This document shows positions 21,717 to 30,597 of a stretch of 30,658 nt of DNA, piece after piece (position 1 is the first letter of the stretch; each line of letters opens with the position of its first letter). This DNA is from Candidatus Accumulibacter iunctus (GTDB lineage Bacteria; Pseudomonadota; Gammaproteobacteria; Burkholderiales; Rhodocyclaceae). The position numbers were made by a program, and so were the translations under genes. The DNA is taken from assembly GCA_002345025.1 (NCBI GenBank), contig DDUX01000010.1, forward strand, positions 1 to 30,658, written 5' to 3'. A model generated the notes under the pieces. The model worked only from the letters and a program-made list of their open reading frames with translations, made no database searches and was not told the DNA's origin.

Positions 21717-24164
21717 ATGTCCGATGCCGCCAAACCCCTTTCCGAAAGCGAACAACTGCGCTGCGCAATCGAGCACAAACTCATCGGCACGGTCGCCGCC
21801 GAGCCGACCCGCGCCACCAGGGCCGATCTCTATCTGGCGCTTTCGCAAGTGGCTCGTGAGCAGTTGGCAGAGCGCTGGGTGAAGACCCAGAACGCCGACC
21901 GCGACAGCAAGGCGCGCCGGATCTACTACCTGTCGATGGAATTCCTGATCGGACGAGCGATGAACAACGCGCTGTCGGCTCTCGGACTGCGCGACGAGGC
22001 AGCCGCTGTCTTCCCGCCGCCAGGCCCGTCACTCGACGAGGTGATGGAGTGCGAACCCGATGCAGCGCTCGGCAATGGCGGACTCGGCCGGCTGGCCGCC
22101 TGCTTCCTCGATTCGATGGCGACCCTCGGACTGCCGTCATGGGGCTATGGCGTCCGTTATGAGTACGGCATGTTCGCGCAGTCAATCCTCAACGGGCAGC
22201 AGGTCGAAAAACCCGAAGCTTGGCTACAGGATCGCTCGCCCTGGGAATTCCCGCGTGCCAACAAGCATCACACCGTTCGCTTCGGCGGCACCTGCGAGCA
22301 TCACGGCGAATGGGCGGAGTGGCATGCGGCGGACTCGGTCGAGGCGAAGGCCTTCGACTACGTCATCCCGGGCCACGGTACGGATCGGGTCAGTACGCTG
22401 CGGCTGTGGAAGGCGGCAGCGCCAGCGGAGATCGACCTCGGCGCCTTCAACACCGGCGACTACCACCGCGCGGCGGACTTCAAGAACCGTTTCGAGAACA
22501 TCTCGTGGGTTCTCTACCCGAATGACAGCACGTCCGCCGGCCGCGAGCTGCGCCTGCGGCAGGAGTACTTCTTCGTTTCGGCATCGCTGCAGGACATCCT
22601 GCAGCGCCACGACGCCGAGCATGGCACCTTCAGCAACCTCGCTGAGCACGTGGCGATCCATCTCAATGATACGCACCCGGCGATCAGCGTCGCCGAGCTG
22701 ATGCGGCTGCTGGTGGACGATCATGGAATGCCGTGGGCTGCCGCCTGGGAGCAATGCCGCAGGATCTTCTCCTACACCAACCACACGCTGATGCCGGAGG
22801 CGCTCGAGACCTGGAAGGTAACGCTGATCCAGCGGGTACTGCCACGCCACATCCTGATCATCTACCGCATCAACCAGGAGTTCCTCGACGAGGTCGTCCG
22901 CCTGTACCCGGGCGACATCGACCTCATGCGGCGGGTCTCGCTGATCGATGATGGCGGCGGCCACGACAAGGACAAGCGGGTCCGCATGGCGAACCTGTGC
23001 ATTGTCGGCAGCCACCGGGTCAACGGCGTGTCGCAATTGCACTCGGACCTCATGGTGCAGACCATCTTTGCCGACTTTGCCCGCCTCTACCCCGAGCGCT
23101 TCCATAACAAGACCAACGGCGTCACGCCCCGGCGCTGGGTAGCGCAGGCCAACCCGGCGCTGTCGACGCTGCTTGACGAACGACTCGGCGGCAAGGAGTG
23201 GCGGCTCGACCTCGACCGTCTGCAGGAGCTGCGGGCAAGCGCCGACGACGCCGCTTTCCGCAGTGCCTTCGCGGCGGCCAAGCGCGGCAACAAGCTGCGC
23301 CTGGCAAACTATGTCGCCCGCGAACTCGCCGTCTGCCTCGACCCCGACAGCCTGTTCGACGTCCAGGTGAAACGGATTCACGAATACAAGCGGCAGCTGC
23401 TCAACGTGCTGCACGTCATCACCCGCTACAACGCACTGCTCGACGGTTCGGCGCGCGACTACGCGCCGCGCAGCGTGATTTTTGCCGGCAAGGCAGCCTC
23501 CTCGTATCACATGGCGAAACAGGTGATACGCCTGATCCACGACGTCGCCGCGGTGATCAACAACGACCCGCGGACGCGCGATCTGCTGCAGGTGGTGTTC
23601 ATCCCCAACTACGGCGTGTCGATTGCCGAACTGATCATGCCGGCTGCCAACCTGTCGGAACAGATTTCCACCGCCGGCACGGAAGCCTCGGGTACCGGCA
23701 ACATGAAGCTGTCTCTCAATGGCGCGCTGACGATCGGCACCGAGGATGGTGCCAACATCGAGATTCGCGACAACGTCGGCGCTGACAACATCTTCATCTT
23801 CGGCAACAACACCGCCCAGGTCAACGCGATCCGGCAGGCCGGACATCAACCGCTGGCGCTATACCACAACGACCCGGCGCTCAAGGAGGCCCTCGACCGC
23901 ATCGACAGTGGCTTCTTCTCGCCGGGTGAGCGTCCGCGCTACCACGACATCTTCAACAGTCTGCTGCACTACGGCGACCACTACCTGCTGCTCGCTGACT
24001 ACGCCGACTACGTCGCCACGCAACGACGGGTCGACGCGCTCTACCTGAACAGCGACGAATGGCAGCGCAAAGCCATCATCAACGTCGCCGGCATGGGCCC
24101 GTTTTCTGCCGACCGAACGATCCGCGACTATGCCGACGATACCTGGCACATCAGCACACTCTAA
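21717..24164 (+). CDS. glgP: Glycogen/starch/alpha-glucan phosphorylase
   Basis: GlgP releases glucose-1-phosphate from the non-reducing ends of glycogen with pyridoxal phosphate. The 815-aa product has the family length, the YYLSMEFLIGR segment, ALGNGGLGRLAACFLDS, the HLNDTHPA loop, KRIHEYKRQLLN, and EASGTGNMKLSLNGALTIGT, whose Lys664 should bind the PLP. ATG 21717 is preceded by GGAG with a spacing of about nine bases. It sits between glk and glgB, 15 bases before the latter, clearly in one operon. No motif is missing. Confidence 0.97.
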   Translation: MSDAAKPLSESEQLRCAIEHKLIGTVAAEPTRATRADLYLALSQVAREQLAERWVKTQNADRDSKARRIYYLSMEFLIGRAMNNALSALGLRDEAAAVFPPPGPSLDEVMECEPDAALGNGGLGRLAACFLDSMATLGLPSWGYGVRYEYGMFAQSILNGQQVEKPEAWLQDRSPWEFPRANKHHTVRFGGTCEHHGEWAEWHAADSVEAKAFDYVIPGHGTDRVSTLRLWKAAAPAEIDLGAFNTGDYHRAADFKNRFENISWVLYPNDSTSAGRELRLRQEYFFVSASLQDILQRHDAEHGTFSNLAEHVAIHLNDTHPAISVAELMRLLVDDHGMPWAAAWEQCRRIFSYTNHTLMPEALETWKVTLIQRVLPRHILIIYRINQEFLDEVVRLYPGDIDLMRRVSLIDDGGGHDKDKRVRMANLCIVGSHRVNGVSQLHSDLMVQTIFADFARLYPERFHNKTNGVTPRRWVAQANPALSTLLDERLGGKEWRLDLDRLQELRASADDAAFRSAFAAAKRGNKLRLANYVARELAVCLDPDSLFDVQVKRIHEYKRQLLNVLHVITRYNALLDGSARDYAPRSVIFAGKAASSYHMAKQVIRLIHDVAAVINNDPRTRDLLQVVFIPNYGVSIAELIMPAANLSEQISTAGTEASGTGNMKLSLNGALTIGTEDGANIEIRDNVGADNIFIFGNNTAQVNAIRQAGHQPLALYHNDPALKEALDRIDSGFFSPGERPRYHDIFNSLLHYGDHYLLLADYADYVATQRRVDALYLNSDEWQRKAIINVAGMGPFSADRTIRDYADDTWHISTL

Positions 24165-24179
24165 GTAAGGAAGTCTCAA

Positions 24180-26363
24180 ATGCTTGACTCTGCAGACATC
24201 ATTGCCCTTTACCGAGCGCAGCACAGCGATCCCTATGCGGTTCTCGGGATGCACGTTGACGCCGACTCAAAGCTCTGGGTGCGCAGCATGCAACCCGGCG
24301 CCCTCGCGGTTGCCGTCATCGACGCCAAGACCGGCCGTCAGGTCGCCGAACTCGAACACCGCCGGATCGAGGGAGTCGAAGGCTTCTTCGAGGGGGCCGT
24401 CCCCCGGCGCCGCAACCACTTCCCGTATCGCCTGCGCATCACTTGGCAGGAAGGGGTCCAGGAGACGGATGATCCCTATCGCTTCTGGACCGTACTCGGC
24501 GAGATGGACGTCTGGCTGCTCGCCGAGGGTTCGCACCTGCGCCCCTTCGAGCGTCTCGGCGCCCACCTCTGCGAAATCGACGGTGTCACCGGAACCGCGT
24601 TTGCCGTCTGGGCGCCGGATGCACAACGCGTCAGCGTCGTTGGCGACTTCAATACATGGGACGGCCGTCGCCATCCGATGCGCCTGCGCCGCGAATGTGG
24701 CGTCTGGGAGATCTTTCTCCCCGGGGTCACTGCCGGTGCGCATTACAAGTTCGAAATCCGCTCGCGTGACGGCTACCTGCTGCCGCTGAAGGCGGACCCA
24801 TACGGATTCCAGGCGGAAATGCGGCCATCCACGGCGTCGGTGGTCTGCGCGCTGCCGCCGCCCGTCGAAGCTTCGTCGACTCCGGCCGGCGACCAACTCG
24901 ACAAGCCGATGTCCATCTACGAAGTCCATCTGGCGTCCTGGCGACGGGCTGACGATGGCGGCTTCCCCGACTGGCAGCGGATCAGCGAAACGCTGATCCC
25001 CTATCTCGTCGACCTGGGCTTCACCCACCTCGAACTGCTGCCGGTTTCCGAACACCCGTTCGACGGTTCCTGGGGCTACCAGCCGCTCGGGCTGTACTCG
25101 CCGACGGCTCGCCATGGCACGCCGACCGGCTTCCGCGACTTCGTTCGTGCCTGCCACACTGCCGGGCTGCGCGTGATCGTCGACTGGGTGCCGGCGCATT
25201 TCCCGACCGACGAGCATGGCCTCGGCCGCTTTGACGGGACGGCACTCTACGAGCACTCCGATCCGCGCGAGGGAATGCATCAGGACTGGGGTACGCTGAT
25301 TTACAACTTCGGCCGTCGCGAGGTCAGCAACTATCTGATCGGCAATGCTCTTTTCTGGATCGAACGTTACGGGGTCGATGCCCTGCGGGTGGATGCCGTA
25401 GCCTCGATGCTCTATCGCGACTACAGCCGTGAAGAAGGACAATGGCTGCCCAACGTGCACGGCGGTCGCGAGAACCTCGAGGCGGTCGCTTTCCTGCGCC
25501 GCATGAACGAGGTTCTCGGCCAGGAACACCCGGCGGCGTCGACCCACGCCGAGGAATCCACGGCTTGGCCAATGGTCAGCCGCCCGCCGGAAATGGGCGG
25601 CCTCGGCTTCCATTACAAGTGGAACATGGGCTGGATGCACGATGTTCTCGACTACATGACGCGCGATCCGGTGCACCGCAGGTATCACCACAATCAGCTC
25701 AGCTTCGGACTGATGTACGCCTTCACCGAGAACTTCGTGCTGCCTCTCTCGCACGACGAGGTGGTCCATGGCAAGGGCTCGCTGATCAGCAAGATGGCGG
25801 GCGACTACTGGCAGAAGTTCGCCAACCTGCGCTCGCTGTATGCGTTCATGTGGGCCCATCCGGGCAAGAAGCTGCTGTTCATGGGCGGCGAGATTGGCCA
25901 GTGGAACGAGTGGAATCACGACACGTCGCTCGACTGGGGGCTGCTGGACTTTCCGCTGCATGCGGGTGTGCGTGATCTCATTCGCGATCTCAACGGCGCC
26001 TACCGCAGCAACCCGGCGCTGCATGAGGTCGATTTCGAACCCGCCGGTTTCGAATGGGTTGCTGCCGACGATTCCGAGTGCTCGGTGGTCGCCTTCGTCC
26101 GCTGGAACCGTGATCGTTCGCGCGCCCTGCTCTACGTCGGCAACTTCACGCCGGTGGTGCGCCACGGTTACCGCATCGGCGTACCGATGCCGGGGATGTA
26201 TCAAGAGCGGCTCAATACCGACTCGCAGCACTATGGCGGCAGCAACGTCGGCAACGGACTCGAGCCACTGTTTGCCGAAGAGGTGGCCGCGCACGGCCGC
26301 GCATGGTCACTGAATCTGACTCTACCGCCCCTCGCTGGGTTGTACTTCGAATGGGCCGCCTGA
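24180..26363 (+). CDS. glgB: 1,4-alpha-glucan branching enzyme
   Basis: GlgB cuts alpha-1,4 chains and reattaches them as alpha-1,6 branches. The 727-aa product is practically the E. coli length. An N-terminal region (residues about 1-110) and a CBM48 domain (FAVWAPDAQRVSVVGDFNTW) precede the GH13 barrel and a C-terminal beta domain. The nucleophile Asp405 lies in ALRVDAVASMLYRDY and the acid/base Glu458 in HAEESTAWP, the same numbers as in E. coli. PLSHDEVVHGKGSL supplies the third Asp. The start ATG 24180 follows AAGGAAG. The stop overlaps the glgX start by 13 bases. Confidence 0.97.
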   Translation: MLDSADIIALYRAQHSDPYAVLGMHVDADSKLWVRSMQPGALAVAVIDAKTGRQVAELEHRRIEGVEGFFEGAVPRRRNHFPYRLRITWQEGVQETDDPYRFWTVLGEMDVWLLAEGSHLRPFERLGAHLCEIDGVTGTAFAVWAPDAQRVSVVGDFNTWDGRRHPMRLRRECGVWEIFLPGVTAGAHYKFEIRSRDGYLLPLKADPYGFQAEMRPSTASVVCALPPPVEASSTPAGDQLDKPMSIYEVHLASWRRADDGGFPDWQRISETLIPYLVDLGFTHLELLPVSEHPFDGSWGYQPLGLYSPTARHGTPTGFRDFVRACHTAGLRVIVDWVPAHFPTDEHGLGRFDGTALYEHSDPREGMHQDWGTLIYNFGRREVSNYLIGNALFWIERYGVDALRVDAVASMLYRDYSREEGQWLPNVHGGRENLEAVAFLRRMNEVLGQEHPAASTHAEESTAWPMVSRPPEMGGLGFHYKWNMGWMHDVLDYMTRDPVHRRYHHNQLSFGLMYAFTENFVLPLSHDEVVHGKGSLISKMAGDYWQKFANLRSLYAFMWAHPGKKLLFMGGEIGQWNEWNHDTSLDWGLLDFPLHAGVRDLIRDLNGAYRSNPALHEVDFEPAGFEWVAADDSECSVVAFVRWNRDRSRALLYVGNFTPVVRHGYRIGVPMPGMYQERLNTDSQHYGGSNVGNGLEPLFAEEVAAHGRAWSLNLTLPPLAGLYFEWAA

Positions 26364-28369
26364 GCGGCTCCGGGGTCCTCACTGCCGGGCGGCCCTGGCC
26401 GCTCGGCAGTCACTGGGACGGCTCCGGCGTCAATTTCGCGCTCTTCTCCGCCCACGCCGAACGGGTCGAACTCTGCCTTGTCGAAGGCCATCAGCTGCGC
26501 GTGCTACCGCTGCGCGAATGCACCGATCAGGTCTGGCATGGCCATCTCGCCGGCGCAGCACCAGGCCTGCGCTATGCCTTTCGCGTACATGGCGCGAACG
26601 CACCCGCGCAGGGGCATCGTTTCGACGGCAGGCGCCTGCTGCTCGATCCCTACGCACGCGAGGTGGTCGGCCGCTTTTCCTGGCCGGCCCACGACGATCC
26701 GGTGCATTCGCTGACCGCCGCCGTGGTGGATGAGCGCTTCGACTGGGGTGATGATTCGCCACCGGCAACGCCCTGGTCAGACACCGTGCTCTACGAAGCG
26801 CACGTCAAGGGGATGAGCCGGCAGCATCCCGGCGTTCCCGAGGTCCTGCGCGGCAGTTATGCAGGCCTCGCCACCCCAGCGATGATCGGGCATTTCCAAC
26901 GCCTCGGCGTCACCGCCATCAACCTGCTGCCGATACACCACTTCATCGACGAGCAACGACTGGTCAATGAGGGCCGCGTCAACTACTGGGGCTACAATTC
27001 GCTCGCCTTTTTTGCTCCGGAACCTCGCTACGCTGCGCGCATCGGCGGCCAGTCGGTGATCGACGAGTTCAAGACCATGGTGCGCGCACTCCATGCCGCT
27101 GGCCTCGAAGTCATCCTTGACGTGGTCTTCAACCACACTGCCGAGACCGACGAGTGGGGCCCGAACCTTTCCTTCCGTGGCATCGACAACCGCAGCTACT
27201 ACCGCTTGCCGCCGGACAACCTTGCCACCTACGACAACTTCAGTGGCTGCGGCAATACCGTCAATCTCGCCCACCCGCGCGTTCTGCAACTGGTGATGGA
27301 CTCGCTGCGGTACTGGGTCAAGGTCATGCACGTGGACGGCTTCCGCTTTGATCTCGCCGCCGCGCTCACCCGTGACAGCGCCTTCCTCCCGGTGCTCAGG
27401 CAGGATCCCGTACTGCAGAGAGTCAAGCTGATTGCCGAACCGTGGGACATCGGCCCCGACGGCTACCGGCTCGGTCGCTTCCTTCCCGGCTGGAGCGAGT
27501 GGAACGACCGCTTCCGCGACGACGTGCGTGCCTTCTGGCTGACTGGCGAGGCCGGCGCCGGGCAACTGGCACAGCGCCTTGCCGGCTCGAGCGAGATCTT
27601 TCGCACCACAGGGCGATCACCACAGTCCAGTATCAATTTCATCACCGCGCACGATGGCTTCACCCTGCGTGACCTCGTCAGCTACCAGCACAAGCACAAC
27701 GAACTGAATGGCGAGGACAATCGGGACGGACACAGCCACAACTGCTCGTGGAACTGCGGCGAGGAAGGCGAGAGCCGCGAACCGGCGGTACTCGAACGGC
27801 GCCGGCGGCTGCAACGCGCTTTGCTGACAACGCTGCTCATCGCGCAGGGAGTGCCGATGCTGCAGGGCGGCGACGAACTCGGGCGCAGCCAGGCGGGCAA
27901 CAACAACGCCTACTGCCAAGACAACCCGATGACCTGGCTGGACTGGCGCAATGCCGACGAGAGCCTCATCGATTTCGTCGCCGGACTGATCGCGCTGCGT
28001 CGGCGCTTCCCGCAGTTGCGGCAGACGCGCTGGTTGACGGGCGAGCCACAGTGTGCGGATGCTTGCCCCGATGTGCTGTGGTGGCACCCCGCCGGCCGGC
28101 CGATGCGCGTCAGCGATTGGCAGTCGAAGAAACTGGGAGCCTTCGGACTGCACCTGACGGCGCCGACAGCGGCAGGAAATCGCGATACCGGGCTGCCGGA
28201 CCTGCTCTGCCTGATCAACCGTGACGACATCCCGGTTTCTTTCCTGCTGCCACCCGACACCTGGCAGCAGGTCTGTGACAGCAGCGCCGAGGCGGCTTTC
28301 GCAAACTGCCAGCGGGAAAGGGCGACGCCGGTCGCCGCACGCAGCGTTCAGATCCTCTGCCACCAGTGA
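26351..28369 (+). CDS. glgX: Glycogen debranching enzyme GlgX
   Basis: GlgX hydrolyses alpha-1,6 branches of limit dextrin left by phosphorylase. The 672-aa GH13 enzyme has an N-terminal CBM48 domain (PLGSHWDGSGVNFALFSAHA), LDVVFNHTAE, the nucleophile Asp334 in VDGFRFDLAAAL, the acid/base Glu363 in LIAEPWD and FITAHDGFTLRDLVSY. ATG 26351 overlaps the glgB end by 13 bases; an earlier ATG at 26303 would overlap by about 60 bases and is less likely. It is the last gene of the operon. No convincing terminator follows before the tRNA promoter. Confidence 0.96.
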   Translation: MGRLSGSGVLTAGRPWPLGSHWDGSGVNFALFSAHAERVELCLVEGHQLRVLPLRECTDQVWHGHLAGAAPGLRYAFRVHGANAPAQGHRFDGRRLLLDPYAREVVGRFSWPAHDDPVHSLTAAVVDERFDWGDDSPPATPWSDTVLYEAHVKGMSRQHPGVPEVLRGSYAGLATPAMIGHFQRLGVTAINLLPIHHFIDEQRLVNEGRVNYWGYNSLAFFAPEPRYAARIGGQSVIDEFKTMVRALHAAGLEVILDVVFNHTAETDEWGPNLSFRGIDNRSYYRLPPDNLATYDNFSGCGNTVNLAHPRVLQLVMDSLRYWVKVMHVDGFRFDLAAALTRDSAFLPVLRQDPVLQRVKLIAEPWDIGPDGYRLGRFLPGWSEWNDRFRDDVRAFWLTGEAGAGQLAQRLAGSSEIFRTTGRSPQSSINFITAHDGFTLRDLVSYQHKHNELNGEDNRDGHSHNCSWNCGEEGESREPAVLERRRRLQRALLTTLLIAQGVPMLQGGDELGRSQAGNNNAYCQDNPMTWLDWRNADESLIDFVAGLIALRRRFPQLRQTRWLTGEPQCADACPDVLWWHPAGRPMRVSDWQSKKLGAFGLHLTAPTAAGNRDTGLPDLLCLINRDDIPVSFLLPPDTWQQVCDSSAEAAFANCQRERATPVAARSVQILCHQ

Positions 28370-28429
28370 GCTGCGAAGGCTTCGCCTGGAAGGTGGCAGA
28401 CGGAACCGAGCAGTGCCGCGTTTTCTTTT

Positions 28430-28458
28430 TTGACGACACGGAGGCGATTGGCTATACT
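28430..28458 (+). promoter_or_regulatory. Sigma70 promoter of tRNA-Phe
   Basis: TTGACG (28430-28435) and TATACT (28453-28458) are separated by exactly 17 bases. Transcription would begin about six bases before the mature tRNA. Confidence 0.87.
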
Positions 28459-28470
28459 GCTGTCCTCGTT

Positions 28471-28546
<76 letters not shown>

Positions 28547-28552
28547 GATTCC

Positions 28553-28579
28553 AAAGCCCGGACTCGCTCCGGGCTTTTT
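28553..28579 (+). terminator. Rho-independent terminator of tRNA-Phe
   Basis: AAAGCCCGGA (28553-28562) pairs with TCCGGGCTTT (28568-28577) around a CTCGC loop and runs into five T. It begins six bases after the tRNA CCA end. Confidence 0.92.
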
Positions 28580-28855
28580 CGTATCCGCCCGCAACGGCAG
28601 TCCTGGCGGGGCTTCGCGGACTTGCCTCGCGAGCGCCACTCCTCCCATCCCCGCGTTTCTGGCCCCTCACAGCCTCTCTGTTCTCAGTTTTTATCTGATG
28701 GTCTCGCGAGCGCGCGCGTGGCCACTTCCTGTAATGGCGCGGGTTTGCGGGCGGTCGGTTGTTCTTGGCAACTCCTGGGGCGGAAGCGACCGAGACACGC
28801 TGAGCATAACGAGCGTGGTGTCAATCGGCGGCAAAAGCGAGGACAATTCCACCCC
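28580..28855. other. Spacer between tRNA-Phe and the accessory transporter
   Basis: No gene is supported here. A ten-base direct repeat, TCGCGAGCGC, occurs near 28627 and again near 28704. A short inverted repeat CACGCT/AGCGTG (28796-28801 with 28812-28817) lies upstream of the transporter start and could be an operator or weak hairpin. I found no second copy of the tRNA 3' end that would mark an attachment site inside the window. Confidence 0.4.
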
Positions 28856-29898
28856 ATGCATAAGAGTGCTCTCTACGCCTTGGTAGCTGCCGTTCTGTTT
28901 GGTGCCAGTACACCCTTGGCCAAGCTGCTGATTGGGGAAACGTCGCCTTTACTTCTGGGCGGCCTGCTGTACTTGGGCAGCGGCATCGGCCTTGGTGTTG
29001 CCCGGGCGATCCGTGACCGGGGGTGGCTTTCCTCGGGCATCGCGCGTCAGGAATGGCCTTGGCTGTTGGGCGCTATCTTCTTCGGTGGCATGTTAGGTCC
29101 CGTCGCTCTCATGTTCGGGCTGACCCGCACCAGCGGATCTACCGCATCGCTGCTGCTGAACCTTGAAGCGGTATTGACGGCGCTGATTGCCTGGTTCGTG
29201 TTCAAGGAGAGCGCCGACCGGCGCATCGTCTTGGGTATGGTCGCCATCGTCGCTGGCGGAGTGATCTTGTCCTGGCCACTCGGAGAGTCTGACGGCGACA
29301 AAACTGGCTCGGCCCACTCGCGATAGCATTGGCCTGCGGGTGCTGGGCAATCGACAACAACCTGACGCGCAAGGTATCTGCGTCGGACGCTCTGTTCATC
29401 GCCAGCAGAAAAGGCTTGATCGCGGGCGTGGTTAACTGCACCCTTGCACTGACCATGGGAGAGCAGTTCCCCGCCCCTGCAATGACCGCAACGATGATGG
29501 CAGTCGGGCTGATGGGCTACGGCGTAAGTTTGGTACTGTTCGTGCTAGCCCTTCGTGGACTTGGTACGGCGCGAACAGGGGCCTATTTCTCGACAGCCCC
29601 CTTCGTCGGCGCTCTGATTGCTCTTACGGTTCTCGGCGAGTCTGCCAGTCCCGTGTTCTGGCTGGCCAGTGCACTGATGGTTTGGGGGGTCTGGCTACAC
29701 CTCACTGAAAAGCACGAACACGAGCACTCGCACGAGCGACTCGAGCACAGTCACTCCCATCGTCACGACGAACATCACCAACATGATCACGAGTTCGCTT
29801 GGCATGGTCAGGAGCCGCATTCGCACCCACACTCCCACGCCTTGGTGACCCACAAACACCCGCATTTCCCCGATCTTCATCATCGGCATGCGCACTGA
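28856..29898 (+). pseudogene. EamA/DMT-family transporter with histidine-rich tail, frameshifted
   Basis: The first frame (28856-29326) encodes five or so membrane helices of an EamA permease, starting MHKSALYALVAAVLFGASTP. It breaks at TAG 29324. The second half continues in the -1 frame from about 29308 (LGPLAIALACGCWAIDNN) to 29898. A single missing base between roughly 29293 and 29323, most simply after 29307, restores one protein of about 347 aa. The last 63 residues contain about two dozen histidines (for example HEHEHSHERLEHSHSHRHDE), suggesting metal binding. Intact homologues probably export metal or small molecules. It is either a recent pseudogene or a sequencing error. Base composition is less GC-rich than that of the flanking housekeeping genes. 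Confidence 0.8.
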
Positions 29899-29922
29899 CG
29901 GACTGTTGCCCCAGCTCTGCGG

Positions 29923-30393
29923 TCAGAGGGAGTTCACCAACTTTGACTGATCTTCCCAACCACTAGGCCAGGGGCGGCGCATCACCTTCTCCAGCACAAC
30001 GCCGGGCGAACCCACCAGCCGCTCAATGACCGTCGGCGACAACAGGGTCAGCCGCACCACGCGGCGCACCTGGGTCACGTCAATCCCCTCGGCCTCGGCG
30101 ATGTCTGCTACCGTCGCCGCCCGCTGCTCGTCCAAGAGACGTTGCCAGTGGTGCGCCAATCCGAGCGTCCGCAGCAGCGCGCTATCCTGCCCAGCCGCCC
30201 GCGCCTCCCGTTCCCGGTCGGCCTCAGACAGGAATTCCTGCGGCGAGTCCAATGGCGTGATGATCTGCTTCTTTGACCCCCGCTGCACCAGCTTCCAGGG
30301 TATGAAGGTTTCCAGTCGCACGCCGCCGGCGGGTGTCGGGACCTCGTGGGTGACAGAGCGACCTGTCTGTTTGCCGTAGTGCTTTTTGGACAT
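29923..30393 (-). CDS. Mobile-element-associated protein with a ParB/KorB-like helix-turn-helix
   Basis: This 156-aa protein starts MSKKHYGKQTGRSVTHEV. A basic N-terminal part (TFIPWKLVQRGSKKQIITP) leads to a helical region with DSALLRTLGLAHHWQRLLDE and a probable HTH around ATVADIAEAEGIDVTQVRRVVRL with the following LLSPTVIERLV, which resembles the ParB/KorB HTH plus its C-terminal helix. No ParB nuclease-like N-terminal domain is present. AAGGAGG lies five bases before ATG 30393, an excellent ribosome binding site. I associate such small proteins with serine-recombinase islands, though the recombinase is not in view. It follows a 33-codon ORF. Confidence 0.75.
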   Translation of the reverse strand: MSKKHYGKQTGRSVTHEVPTPAGGVRLETFIPWKLVQRGSKKQIITPLDSPQEFLSEADREREARAAGQDSALLRTLGLAHHWQRLLDEQRAATVADIAEAEGIDVTQVRRVVRLTLLSPTVIERLVGSPGVVLEKVMRRPWPSGWEDQSKLVNSL

Positions 30394-30402
30394 CTCGCCT
30401 CC

Positions 30403-30504
30403 TTACTTGAACTGTTCCAGCATCTGGCGCTGATCGGGCCAGAGTGCCGGGATGTCGTTTCGCATCAACCAACGAAGCGTCAGCCGTCGTGGCTGGCGAC
30501 CCAT
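30403..30504 (-). CDS. 33-aa basic peptide upstream of the HTH protein
   Basis: MGRQPRRLTLRWLMRNDIP is the start of a short, arginine-rich frame ending EQFK then TAA, nine bases before the ATG of the HTH protein, whose ribosome binding site follows immediately. An AAAGGA upstream of ATG 30504 could serve as ribosome binding site. The close spacing suggests coupling. No known family is recognised and it may extend further upstream in the same open frame (residues CRVAERTQFI precede the ATG). Confidence 0.45.
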   Translation of the reverse strand: MGRQPRRLTLRWLMRNDIPALWPDQRQMLEQFK

Positions 30505-30597
30505 GATGAACTGTGTCCTTTCGGCAACCCTGCATGAAATCCCTGACGGCGTCTGGTAGCGTGGGGGGCCCCTCCATTCCGATCCGGAGCCCTGCCG

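Noticed and set aside
22224..23849. Long minus-strand open frame opposite glgP
   Set aside because: It mirrors the codon pattern of glgP, with no domain signature or ribosome binding site.
24267..26294. Minus-strand open frame of 675 codons opposite glgB
   Set aside because: Shadow of glgB; its composition and lack of motifs argue against a gene.
29293..29325. Programmed -1 frameshift in the EamA transporter
   Set aside because: The junction lacks an X-XXY-YYZ heptamer in the proper frame, and no downstream stimulatory structure is evident; a plain deletion or sequencing error is simpler.
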